From positions 4,471,001 to 4,535,000 of the forward strand of contig NZ_CP037858.1 in NCBI RefSeq assembly GCF_006974125.1: a stretch of DNA of 64,000 bases. Reading direction: 5' to 3'. Source of the DNA: Stenotrophomonas maltophilia (GTDB lineage: Bacteria; Pseudomonadota; Gammaproteobacteria; Xanthomonadales; Xanthomonadaceae). Each line of letters starts with the position of its first letter. Position 1 is the stretch's first letter. The position numbers and the translations under genes are program-made. Below the pieces are notes generated by a model. The model did not search any database, was not told where the DNA came from, and saw only the letters and a program-made list of their open reading frames with translations. This document shows positions 43,472 through 55,700 of this stretch, one piece after another.

Positions 43472-43870
43472 TCATTCCGCGATCAACACCAGCCCATCCG
43501 GGAACACGATCGCCGTTTCATCAGCACTCACGTCGAAGAAGCCCACGCCGTGCTTCTCGGCCAGGTCCTGCACGAGGCCATGCGCACGTTCGGCTACCGA
43601 ATAGGAAAACGCGCCGTAGATCACCTGCTGGCCGATGCTGTACTCGGTCACCTCGGCACGGTCGTCATCATCGTTGCTCAACGGCCCGTTCAACGGCGGG
43701 AATTCCTGCGCCATCTCCGCGAACCACGCCTGCAGCGCCGGGCTGCTGACGGCCGGGTCGTCGTACTCGTGGCGCTCGTTCCACTGCGTCTGCTTTTCGA
43801 ACCAGGCGATGAAAGCCGCCGCCTCACGTGGGGCGGCGCTGGCCTCGAACACCATCATGTCGTAACTCAT
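43472..43870 (-). CDS. Uncharacterised conserved protein
   Basis: 132 residues, very acidic, soluble. Begins MSYDMMVFEASAAPREA and has YDDPAVSSPALQAWF and FPPLNGP; the pattern MxYDLMVFxxxxAP is familiar from a widespread family without assigned function. GC and codon use match the genome, so it is resident. It ends next to a hairpin and starts 61 bases from the FUSC gene end. Confidence 0.78.
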   Translation of the reverse strand: MSYDMMVFEASAAPREAAAFIAWFEKQTQWNERHEYDDPAVSSPALQAWFAEMAQEFPPLNGPLSNDDDDRAEVTEYSIGQQVIYGAFSYSVAERAHGLVQDLAEKHGVGFFDVSADETAIVFPDGLVLIAE

Positions 43871-43931
43871 TGAACCATCCTGCTGGCGTGGCGAAAGGCT
43901 GCCGGGCATCGCCCGGCGCCACCGATCATTA

Positions 43932-45971
43932 TCAGGCTGATGCAGCGTCGGCGTCCGCCCATCCCGGCGCCAACGCCTTGGCTTCCGGGAACAGCGCGAA
44001 GCGCAGGCCGATCAGGCCCATCAGCGCCTCGTCGCGGGCCTTGCAGGCGCTCACGCTGCCGACCCGGCCCAGCGAGGTATCCAGCCGCTCGCGCAGCGCC
44101 TCGGCCGCCACAATCGGCCTGCGTGCGGTGATCTGCCGGCGGTAGTGCGCCGCGATTTCCTCCAGGATGTGCTCGACCGCCTCGCGGCTGCGCTCGGGCA
44201 GTTCCAGCCGGGCGCGGCGCAGCTGCAGGATGTTCAGGCCAATGCGCGCTTCATTGAGCATGTCCACCGAAGCGATGTCGCTGCCCTCCGGCGTCGCCGC
44301 CAGGCGCGGTGCGAGCAGGCCCAGCAGGTCGAGCATGCGTGCGGCGAAGCGCTGCCGGTCCTGCTGGCCACGGCCTTCGGCGGCTTCGGCCAGCGTGGTC
44401 CAGCCCTGCCGCACCAGCCGGCGCGCGGTCCACTCGGCACCCACCGAACGGAACAGGCGGGTCATCACCACCGCAAAGCCAATGCCGATGAACATCGCGA
44501 TCGACGAGTTGAGGAAGGTCTGGATGTTGGCGCTGTAGGTGTTCTGCAGGCTCAGCAGCGCGGCCAGGTTCACCGTCAGTGGCAGCGCGAACAGCGCGCT
44601 CTTGGGGTGGTGCAGCATCAGGCCCAGCGGCAGGAACGCCACCGCCAGCACCAACGCCAGCAGGCCGAAGTCGTGCACGGCCGGGAACACGCCGAACAGG
44701 TACACGCCGGCCACCACCGAGGCGACCATCGCCCATACCAGGAATGACACCATGCTCGGTGCCGGATCGTCCTGTGCGGCGAAGAACGCGGCGGTCACCG
44801 CAGCCATCATCGCGCCGTTGCCGCCGCCTTCCCAACCCAGCGCGATCCACAGCACGCAGTAGCTCATCAGTGCCACGCCGGCACTGAGCGCGGAGAACAG
44901 CGCCATGCCGTAGTCGACGTGCTTGTCGGCGGCTACGCGTTCGGTGCGGATGCGGTAGTGCGCGCGGTCCAGCGGCGCGGTGCCGTGGTCGATGGCGTGC
45001 TGCAGGGTGCGGCAGTCCTGCCACAGGTCCACCAGTTCTTCCAGGCGCAGCAGCAGGCTGGCCAGCTGCAAGTGCTGCAGGTCGCGGTCCACCTGCGGCT
45101 TCAGCGCGCTGATGCGCGCGCGCAGACGGGCGTATTCGCTGGCGTTGGTCGGGCCATCCAGCCAGTCGTGGATGTCATCGACCAGCGCCGGCAGCCCTTC
45201 GGGCAGGGCCTGGCCGTCGCTGCGCAGCGCGCTCAGGCGATCGGCAATCGAGGACAGCACCGGCAACAGCAGCAGCATGCGCTCGCGCAGGCGCTCCATC
45301 GATACCGCCGAACCGGCGTGGCGCGGGTCGTCGCGGCGCAGGAACTCGATCAGTGCCTCGAACTGCACCAGGTCGGCGGCCAGCCGGTTGCGCGGCGCGT
45401 GTGCGCGGCCACGTTCAAGGATCTGCCGGCACCACTGCGCGGCGTCCTCCATCCAGTTGCCGATGCGGGCGCGCAGCATCGGGCGCACCGAGGCCGGGAA
45501 CAGCAGCGAAGCAAACAGCACTGCCACCACCGTGCCGAGGATGATCTCCTCGCTGCGTGCCACCACCGTGTCGAAAATGGTTTCCGGCGAGGTTACCGCC
45601 GGAAAGCCGATGAAGGCGGTGGTGTAGCCGGCCAGCAGGAACGCGTAACCGCGCGGACCGCGGTTGAGCAGGGCCATGAACAGGCAGCCGGCCAGCCAGA
45701 TCGACATCGCCGCGCTCAGCACCAGCGGCGTTTCCACCAGCGCCGGCAGCACCAGCAGGGTGGCCAGGCCGGCCACCAGGGTGCCAACGATGCGGTACAC
45801 GCCCTTGGCCCGGGTTGGGCCCAGCAGCGGCTGGCTGACGATGTACACCGTGCCCATCGCCCAGTACGGGCGCGACAGGTTGCCGGCCATGGCGATGTAC
45901 AGCGCGGCCACCGCGGCCAGGTAGGTCTTGATCGAGAACAGCCAGGCCTGGCGGTCGGTCAGCGCGTTCAT
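43932..45971 (-). CDS. FUSC/AaeB-type efflux permease
   Basis: 679 residues with two sets of about five to six membrane segments (about 10-165 and 350-510) separated by a cytoplasmic helical domain, the AaeB/FUSC fold. Motifs include RPYWAMGTVYIVSQP near the start. AaeB family pumps export aromatic carboxylic acids. It is the last gene of a tripartite system following DUF1656, HlyD and outer-membrane factor genes, three bases after the latter. Confidence 0.9.
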   Translation of the reverse strand: MNALTDRQAWLFSIKTYLAAVAALYIAMAGNLSRPYWAMGTVYIVSQPLLGPTRAKGVYRIVGTLVAGLATLLVLPALVETPLVLSAAMSIWLAGCLFMALLNRGPRGYAFLLAGYTTAFIGFPAVTSPETIFDTVVARSEEIILGTVVAVLFASLLFPASVRPMLRARIGNWMEDAAQWCRQILERGRAHAPRNRLAADLVQFEALIEFLRRDDPRHAGSAVSMERLRERMLLLLPVLSSIADRLSALRSDGQALPEGLPALVDDIHDWLDGPTNASEYARLRARISALKPQVDRDLQHLQLASLLLRLEELVDLWQDCRTLQHAIDHGTAPLDRAHYRIRTERVAADKHVDYGMALFSALSAGVALMSYCVLWIALGWEGGGNGAMMAAVTAAFFAAQDDPAPSMVSFLVWAMVASVVAGVYLFGVFPAVHDFGLLALVLAVAFLPLGLMLHHPKSALFALPLTVNLAALLSLQNTYSANIQTFLNSSIAMFIGIGFAVVMTRLFRSVGAEWTARRLVRQGWTTLAEAAEGRGQQDRQRFAARMLDLLGLLAPRLAATPEGSDIASVDMLNEARIGLNILQLRRARLELPERSREAVEHILEEIAAHYRRQITARRPIVAAEALRERLDTSLGRVGSVSACKARDEALMGLIGLRFALFPEAKALAPGWADADAASA

Positions 45972-45974
45972 GGC

Positions 45975-47435
45975 TTACTTCGCTGCGGTCGGGGTGCCGG
46001 TCGCGGCGGCGCTGGCCTGCCAGCCGCCACCCAGCACCAGGAACAGGTGGATCTGGTCGCGCGAGACCTGCGCTTCGGCGGCGGCCAGGGTGGCATCGCT
46101 GGTGGCCAGGCTGCGGTCGGCATCCAGGCTCGACAGGTACGGCGTGCGGCCGCCCTGATACAGCCGGCGGTTCTGCTCGGCGGCCAGCGCGGCCTGCTCC
46201 TGCGCGATGCGCAGCGACTGCAGCCGGCGCAGGTCCTGCGCATAGCGGTCCAGCGCGGTCTGGGTCTCACGCAGCGCCTGCAGCACGGTGTGGTCGAACT
46301 CGGCCAGGGCGGCATCGGCACCGGCTTCGGCGGCGTGGATGCGTGCGTGCGTGCCGGACGACGGCAGCGTCCACGAGATCAGCGGACCGATCGACCACTG
46401 CTGGGTCATCGGCGTGCCGAAGTCCTCCAGCAGGCCGGCAGCACCGAGCGAGGCTCCCAGGCGGATGTCCGGGTACAGCTCAGCGGTGGCCACACCAATC
46501 CGAGCCGTGGCCGAGGCCAGCTTGCGCTCGGCCTGGCGCACGTCCGGGCGACGCTGCAGCAGCGCCCGGCCATCGCCGACCGGCAACGGCTGCGCCAGGC
46601 GGGGGGCGTGTGCACAGTCGATCACGCCGGCTGGCAACTGGCCCGGGGTCTGGCCCAGCAGCGCGGCCAGCGAATACGCTGCTGCAGAACGCTGCGCATG
46701 CAGCGGCGGCAGTGCAGCTTCCAGCAGTGCCACCTGGGCATTGGCGCGGGCCAGTTCCGGTGGCGTACCGCGACCGGCCGCAATCAGGCGCTCGGTGACC
46801 GTGCGGCTGCGCTGCTGCAGCTGCAGCGAATGCTCGGCCACGTGCAGTTCGTGGTTGGCGTGGCAGATCTCCAGGTAGCTGTCGGCCACCTGCGCCACCA
46901 CGCTGACCTGGGCCAGGTCGCGCGCCGCAGCGACCGACTGCTCGTCGGCACGCGCTGCTTCGGCGCCGCGCTTGAGCTTGCCGAACAGGTCGAACTGGTA
47001 GCTGACCGCGAACTTGCCATCGGCCAGGTTGATCACCGGCAGTTCGTGCTCCTGCAGGAACGATTCGGCCGACAGCTGCGCGCGGCTGACGCCGGCCTCG
47101 GCCTCGTACTCGAAGCCACCGGCGTCCAGCGCCTGTTCGTACACGGCTGCAGCGCGACGCAGGTGCGCGTCGGCGGCCTTCAGTTCCACGTTGTCGCGCA
47201 GCGCCTGGGTGATCAGGCCGTCCAGTACCGGGTCGTTGTACAGCGACCACCAGCGGTCGGGCAGCGCCTGGTTGGCGGCCACCTGCGGGTTCTGCGTATC
47301 GATGAAGGCCGCATTGGCCTCCGGGCGCTTGAACGCCGAGCCTTCCGGCAGCGCGTAGTCGGGGCCGACGGTCCTGCACGCAGCCAGGCTGGCCAGCGCA
47401 ACGATCAGGCCGAGACGGGGCAGGGCAGCGTTCAC
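45975..47435 (-). CDS. Outer-membrane efflux lipoprotein (NodT/OprM-type)
   Basis: 486 residues with a lipoprotein signal (LASLAACRTVGPDY; Cys20) and two OEP repeats forming the TolC-like channel. Motifs such as VAANQALPDRWWSLYNDP and QRRPDVRQAERKLASATARIG (in parts) are typical of the NodT family. It overlaps the HlyD gene by four bases. E. coli aaeXAB has no such gene, so here the system carries its own outer-membrane part. Confidence 0.93.
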   Translation of the reverse strand: MNAALPRLGLIVALASLAACRTVGPDYALPEGSAFKRPEANAAFIDTQNPQVAANQALPDRWWSLYNDPVLDGLITQALRDNVELKAADAHLRRAAAVYEQALDAGGFEYEAEAGVSRAQLSAESFLQEHELPVINLADGKFAVSYQFDLFGKLKRGAEAARADEQSVAAARDLAQVSVVAQVADSYLEICHANHELHVAEHSLQLQQRSRTVTERLIAAGRGTPPELARANAQVALLEAALPPLHAQRSAAAYSLAALLGQTPGQLPAGVIDCAHAPRLAQPLPVGDGRALLQRRPDVRQAERKLASATARIGVATAELYPDIRLGASLGAAGLLEDFGTPMTQQWSIGPLISWTLPSSGTHARIHAAEAGADAALAEFDHTVLQALRETQTALDRYAQDLRRLQSLRIAQEQAALAAEQNRRLYQGGRTPYLSSLDADRSLATSDATLAAAEAQVSRDQIHLFLVLGGGWQASAAATGTPTAAK

Positions 47436-48349
47436 AGGCCCGCCTGTGTCGGCGCGGTGCCGGCCTTGTCGTTGTGCGGATGGCGGCCGGTGTCCACGGT
47501 CACCGTGGCGGTGCGACCGGCGATCAGTTCCACGCCCTTGGGTACTTCGTCGATGGCGATGCGCACCGGAATGCGCTGCGCCAGCCGCACCCAGTCAAAG
47601 GCCGGGGTCACGTTTGGCAGCAAGGTACTGCCGTTGCTGCGGTAGCGATCCTCGATGCCGGCGGCGATGCTCTCGACATGGCCGCGCAGCGGGGCCGACT
47701 CGCCCATCAGGCGGATGTCCACGCTCTGTCCCGGGGCCACGCCGCGCAGGCGGGTTTCCTCGAAGTAGCCATCGATGCGGAACGAGCCGGTATCCAGCAG
47801 CGCCAGCACCGGCTTGCCGGCCACCACGTAGTCGCCCACGCGCATGGTGCGGTCGTTGACCCGGCCGTCGGCCGGTGCGCGCACCTCGGTGCGGCCGAGG
47901 TTGAGTTCGGCCAGGTCGACCGCGGCCTGTGCGGTGGCCAGCGCAGCCTGTGCAGCCTGCAGCTTGGCGCGGCGCACTTCGGCGTCCTCGGCGGCGACCA
48001 GGTCCTGCAGGCTGCGGTCACGGCCGATCTCGCGGCGCAGCTGTGCCACCGAGGCCTGGCGCTCGCCCAGGCTGGCGCGGGCCTGCTCCAGCGCGATGCG
48101 GTAGCGGGCGCGGTCGACCACGAACAGCAGGTCGCCCTTCTTCACCGCCTGGTTGTCGGCCACCTGCACCGTTTCCACCAGCCCGGACACGTCCGGCGCC
48201 ACCTGCACCACGTCGGCACCGACATGCGCATCGCGGGTCCACGGCTCATCCATGTAATAGACCCACAGCTGGCGCAGCACCAGCAGGGCGACGATCACGG
48301 CTGCGCTGGTGAGCAGCACCGGCAGGGTCTTCTTCACGATCTTGTTCAC
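47432..48349 (-). CDS. HlyD/AaeA-type membrane fusion protein
   Basis: 305 residues: N-terminal membrane anchor (about 7-27), then the barrel-sandwich hybrid with a helical hairpin (LEQARASLGERQASVAQLR) and beta-barrel domain. DAHVGADVVQVAPDVSGLV is typical for the EmrA/AaeA group. I chose GTG at 48349, which overlaps the stop of the DUF1656 gene by four bases; a TTG four codons earlier is the alternative. Confidence 0.9.
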   Translation of the reverse strand: MNKIVKKTLPVLLTSAAVIVALLVLRQLWVYYMDEPWTRDAHVGADVVQVAPDVSGLVETVQVADNQAVKKGDLLFVVDRARYRIALEQARASLGERQASVAQLRREIGRDRSLQDLVAAEDAEVRRAKLQAAQAALATAQAAVDLAELNLGRTEVRAPADGRVNDRTMRVGDYVVAGKPVLALLDTGSFRIDGYFEETRLRGVAPGQSVDIRLMGESAPLRGHVESIAAGIEDRYRSNGSTLLPNVTPAFDWVRLAQRIPVRIAIDEVPKGVELIAGRTATVTVDTGRHPHNDKAGTAPTQAGL

Positions 48350-48555
48350 GATTGCATCCAACGCAGGAGGTGGAACAGCAGGCCAAGCACGATCCCGTAC
48401 AGCGCCAGGTTGAACAGCGGCGGGTGCCAGATATGGCGATAGGCACCGGCACGCTGCAGCAGCGCGTGCAGGCCGCTGTTGACCAGATAGGCCAACAACA
48501 TCAACCCGAGCAGGGTCGGGACAAACACTCCGTGGAGACTGAATTCACCAGGCAT
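48346..48555 (-). CDS. DUF1656 (AaeX-like) small membrane protein
   Basis: 69 residues with two membrane helices. MPGEFSLHGVFVPTLLGLM and ALYGIVLGLL match AaeX/DUF1656 proteins, which accompany AaeA/AaeB pumps. First structural gene after marR (108-base gap). Start at 48555. Confidence 0.88.
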   Translation of the reverse strand: MPGEFSLHGVFVPTLLGLMLLAYLVNSGLHALLQRAGAYRHIWHPPLFNLALYGIVLGLLFHLLRWMQS

Positions 48556-48663
48556 CGGTAGGGGCGGGGGCGAGGAGGGGGAGGGGAGGGACAACAGAAC
48601 AACGGCAACGGGCAAAAGCCGCTGGCGTGTGCACGGCAGCGGCGGTGTTCGGGGGCAGCGGTC

Positions 48664-49119
48664 TTACGTGATGCGGTCGGCGGCCTCGGCCAGCAGGCGC
48701 CATGCCTTCAGCACGGCGTGCAGTTCATCCATGGAAAGCTCGCCGAACACGTCCTGGCGCAAGCCGATCAACTGGTCTTCAAGTTCGCTGACCAGCGCAT
48801 GGCCTGCGTCGGTCAGCCACAGCAGGTTGGCGCGGCGGTCGCTGGCGTCGCTCTCGCGGCGGACCAGGTCGCTGGCGCACAGCTTGTCCAGCAGGCGCAC
48901 CAGGGAAGGGCCTTCCATGCCCAGCTGCTGGGCCAGCGCCACCTGGCGGATGCCACCGCCGGAGCGGCCGATCATCAGCAGGGGCATGGTGCAGGCGGTG
49001 GAGATGCCGTAGCTGCCGAGCCGGCTGTCGGCCAGGCGCTGCCACTGCCGCCCTGCGTACAGCAGGCCGGAGCTGAGCTGCATCTGCAGCACGGTGCGCT
49101 CGTCGAGGGGTCGGTCCAT
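48664..49119 (-). CDS. MarR family transcriptional regulator
   Basis: 151 residues with the MarR winged helix: IRQVALAQQLGMEGPSLVRLLDKL and LVRRESDASDRRANLLWLTDAG (wing with the DxRA motif). It likely represses its own operon and the efflux genes downstream until an aromatic ligand binds. A dyad operator candidate lies just upstream (49128-49156). Confidence 0.92.
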   Translation of the reverse strand: MDRPLDERTVLQMQLSSGLLYAGRQWQRLADSRLGSYGISTACTMPLLMIGRSGGGIRQVALAQQLGMEGPSLVRLLDKLCASDLVRRESDASDRRANLLWLTDAGHALVSELEDQLIGLRQDVFGELSMDELHAVLKAWRLLAEAADRIT

Positions 49120-49127
49120 AAGAGATA

Positions 49128-49156
49128 GATAGGATACTACTAATTTCATTCCTATC
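49128..49156. promoter_or_regulatory. Candidate MarR operator
   Basis: GATAGGA (49128-49134) and TCCTATC (49150-49156) form a perfect 7-bp dyad with a 15-base AT-rich centre, 9 bases upstream of the marR start codon. Size and position fit MarR autorepression. Confidence 0.6.
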
Positions 49157-49220
49157 AATGGGTTTTTCTGAATGGGTGGGGTGTAGTGAGGAAAGCATTG
49201 CGCCTGTTGGCTATCGGTTG

Positions 49221-49410
49221 GGGTGGCGGAGGGCCGGACGGGGCAGGGCACGCTGCAAGTACCCCTCCGGGGCCCGGCCCAGCCGCTGGCAGCTGGGCGT
49301 TCGGTCGCTTGCGAAACAGTGCTTCGCAAGCAAAGCGCCCTCACCCATGTAAGCTCGATCGGCGCATCCATGCGCCTCACGGCCCTGTCCCGCCCGGCCC
49401 TCCGCCACCC
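49221..49410. repeat. Long inverted repeat unit A
   Basis: Arms 49221-49249 and 49382-49410 pair over 27 of 29 bases. Inside are CTTGCGAA/TTCGCAAG (49308-49330) and GGCGCAT-CC-ATGCGCC (49361-49376). The stretch 49262-49346 is an inverted copy, about 90% identical by eye, of 49652-49740. Confidence 0.75.
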
Positions 49411-49596
49411 ACCCCACATCCCCCGAGCGCGGTGGGTTGGCTCTTGGAAGCAAGAGCAGAAGCAGTGCGGACCAACGGTCCGCACCCACCAAAGCAGAAG
49501 AGACCACAGCAGCGGCGCGCTGCTTCCGAAGCCATGAACCCCCGCTTTTGCCCCCGCTTTCGGGCGGTCCGGCCGCGTCCGCGGGAAACCGTCAGG

Positions 49597-49781
49597 GAGG
49601 GGGAGAGGGGGCTGCGCAGGACCGTTGGCGCCATGGATGGCGCCATCGAGCCCCCAGGGGTGAGGGCGCTTTGCTTGCGAGGCATGCCTCGCAAGCGACC
49701 GAACGCACAGCCGCCAGCGGCTGGGCCGGACCCCGGAGGGGGGTTTACGGCGTGTCCTGCCCTGCCGCCCTTCCCCATCCA
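49597..49781. repeat. Long inverted repeat unit B
   Basis: Outer arms are degenerate (21 of 27). Internal hairpins are perfect: GGCGCCAT-GG-ATGGCGCC (49627-49644) and GCTTGCGAGGC-AT-GCCTCGCAAGC (49673-49696). The GTTTACGGCGT motif near the right arm recurs in the palindrome at 43300-43401. Confidence 0.7.
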
Positions 49782-49890
49782 AGCCGATACCAAACAAGGC
49801 GCCGCCAGCCCCCCGATGAACCGTCCCAACAGGACGACCCACCCCCCGGTCGGGTACGATGCTCGCCCCCCGTTCGGGACGCTGTACGCA

Positions 49891-52772
<2,882 letters not shown>

Positions 52773-52788
52773 GAGACCCGACCATCGC

Positions 52789-55700
52789 ATGGCTATCTCC
52801 AAGCACACCCCCGCCCTGTTCAACGAAGGCCTGCCGGACCCGCGCCTGCAGCAGTTCCGCATGCGCCGCCTGCAGGTGCACAACTGGGGCACCTTCAACG
52901 GCCTGACCGAAGTGCCGATCGCCGAGCGCGGTTTCCTGTTCGTCGGCCGTTCCGGCTCGGGCAAGTCGACCCTGCTCGATGCCATGTCCGCGCTGCTGAC
53001 GCCGCCGGCCATCGTCGACTTCAACGCCGCCGCGCGTGAAGCCGAGCGCAGTGGCCGCGACCGCAACCTGGTGTCCTATGTGCGTGGCGCGTGGGCCGAC
53101 CAGCAGGACAGCGGCACCGGCGAAATCGCTACCCAGTACCTGCGCAAGGGCGCGACCTGGACCGCACTGGTGCTGGAATACCGCGCCGGCGACGGCCGCG
53201 TGGTCAGCCTGGTGCGCCTGCTGTGGATCTCCGGCAACGGCACTTCGGCCGGTGACGTGCGCAAGCACTACATGATCGCCGAGCGTCCGTTCGACATCGC
53301 CAAGGATCTCGGCGGCTTCGACCTGGACCTGCGCAAGCTCAAGCAGAAGCTGTCCGATCTGCACCACTTCGACGCTTTCTCCGGCTACGCCGAGCGCTTC
53401 CGCGACCTGCTCGGCATCGACAACGAGATGGCGCTGCGCCTGCTGCACAAGACGCAGTCGGCGAAGAACCTGGGCGACCTCAACGTCTTCCTGCGCGACT
53501 TCATGCTCGACACGCCGAAGACCTTCGACGCCGCCGAGCGCCTGGTCAGCGACTTCGCCGAGCTTGATGGCGCGCACCAGGCGGTGGTCACTGCCCGCCG
53601 CCAGGTGGAAACCCTGCTGCCGGCACGCGCCTACTACAACGACCTGAAGGAAATGCACCGCCAGCGCGGTGACGACGAAGCACTGAAGCTCGGCGTCGAC
53701 AGCTTCCGCGAAAGCCGTCGCCAGGCGCTGATCGAAGCGCGCCTGCGCGAGATGGATGTGCGTGACCGTGGCCTGCTCGGCGAAGAAGCCCAGCGCCGCG
53801 CCGCACTGGACAATCACACCGAGCGCCTGGCCGAACTGGAACTGCAGCGCCGCCAGCAGGGCGGTGAGCGCATCGAGGAACTGGAACGCGAGCAGGGCCG
53901 CGCCGAAGCCGAGCGCGACCGGCGCAAGGCCAAGCGTGATCAGGCCCAGGAAGCCGCACAGCAGCTGCAGGCCGAACTGCCCGACGATGCCCACGGCTTC
54001 GCCGAACTGGTCGAGCGTGCGCAGAACGAACTGCAGGACCGCCAGCGCGCCTCGGCAGCACTGGACGATGCGATCAGCGACCGCCTCGGCGGCAAGCGCG
54101 ATGACGAGCGCCGCTTCGGTGAAGTGCGCAGCGAACTCGAAGCGATGCAGCGCACCCCCTCCAACATCCCGGCGCCGATGCAGAAGCTGCGCGCGCGCCT
54201 GGCCGAGGAAACCGGCATCGCCGAGGCGGCGTTGCCGTTCGTCGGCGAGCTGATCCAGGTCCGCTCGGAAGAGCAGGGCTGGCAGGGCGCCATCGAGCGC
54301 GTGCTCGGCGGCTTCGCACTGTCGCTGCTGGTCGATGACAAGCACTACAACGACGTCGCCGAGTGGGTGAACCGTACCCACCTGGGCATGCGCTTCACCT
54401 ACTACCGCGTGCGCCGCAACGACGATGCGTTCGCCCGCGAGCCGTCGGCGAAGTCGCTGCTGCACAAGCTGGAACTTCGCGAGCATGTGTTCGAAAGCTG
54501 GCTGCGGCGCGAGCTCGGCAAGCGCTTCGACTACGAGTGCGTGGACGCCAAGCAGCTGCGCAACGTCGACCGTGGCATCACCCGCGAAGGCCAGGTCAAG
54601 CATCCGGGCGACCGTTTCGAGAAGGACGACCGCAGTGCGGTGGGCGACCGCCGTCGCTGGATCCTCGGCTTCAACAACCACGACAAGGTGGGCGCCTTCG
54701 AGCGCGAAGCACAGGAACTGGCCAAGCGCATCGCCAGCTGCGAGACCGATATCGCGCGCCTGCGCGGCCAGCGTGATCGCGACAACGAACGCCGCCTGGC
54801 CTGCCATGAGCTGGTCAGCATCAGCTGGAACGAGATCGACATCGCCGCCCCGCAGCAGCGCCTGGGCGATATCGAGGCCACCCTGCGCGATCTGCGCGAA
54901 GGCAATGCCGACCTGGCCAAGCTGGCCAAGCAGATCGACGCCGTGCGCGCCGACATCGAGCAGTCGCGCCGCACCTATGAAGACGTCCGCGTCGAGCGTG
55001 GCCAGCTGGTCAAGGAACGTGATCGCCTTGACCGCGCACGCCAGCAGAGCCGTGCGCTGGTGCTGCCGAGCCTGGCCCAGGAGCAGGAAGCCGGTCTTGC
55101 CGAGCGCCTGCAGGAGCAGGGCCCGCTCAGCCTGGAAACGCTGGAAGCGCACATGCGCCAGGTCAGCAACGCGTTGAACGAGCAGCTGTCGTCCTCGCAG
55201 CAGGACCTCAACCGCATCGAAAACCAGCTGATCGGTTGCTTCCGTCGCTTCATCCAGCAGTGGCCAGAGGAATCGGGCGACTTCACCGTCTCGGTGGCCT
55301 CGGCCGAGGACTTCCTCGCTCGCCTCGAACGCCTGGAGCGCGATGGCCTGCCGCAGCACGAAGAGCGCTTCTTCGATCTGCTGCAGAACCAGAGCAAGAA
55401 CAACCTGCTGGCCCTGCAGCGCCACAGCGCCGAGGCCCGCAAGTCGATCGGCCAGCGCCTGGACGAAGTGAACGCCAGCCTGGAACAGGTGCCGTTCAAC
55501 CGCGGCACGTTGCTGACCATCGAACTGAACGACCGACGCCTGCCGGAAGTCGGCGAGTTCCACCTGCAGCTGCGCGAAGTGCTGTCGCAGCAGCAGACCG
55601 AGCAGCGTGAGCTGGCCGAATCGCAATTCACTGTGCTGCGCCAGCTGGTCAACCGCCTGGGCTCGCAGGAAGGCGAGGACAAGCGCTGGCGCGAGCTGGT

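Larger units (their letters stand above)
49120..49890. other. marR-folE gap with long inverted repeats
   Basis: 771 bases with no credible gene on either strand, although high GC leaves long open frames. Apart from the marR operator and the folE leader, it is filled by two large palindromic units (49221-49410 and about 49597-49771) that are also inverted copies of each other, plus a GTGCGGACC-AAC-GGTCCGCAC hairpin (49465-49485) and GCTCTTG-gaag-CAAGAGC (49440-49457). Confidence 0.7.

Noticed and set aside
43148..43472. CRISPR-like array, because of several evenly spaced hairpins
   Set aside because: The stems differ in sequence, there are no identical direct repeats with unique spacers, and no cas genes are present.
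49186..49890. Upstream extension of folE to a 438-residue product
   Set aside because: The extra N-terminus is low-complexity, encoded by the inverted repeats, and FolE proteins begin near the ATG at 49891.
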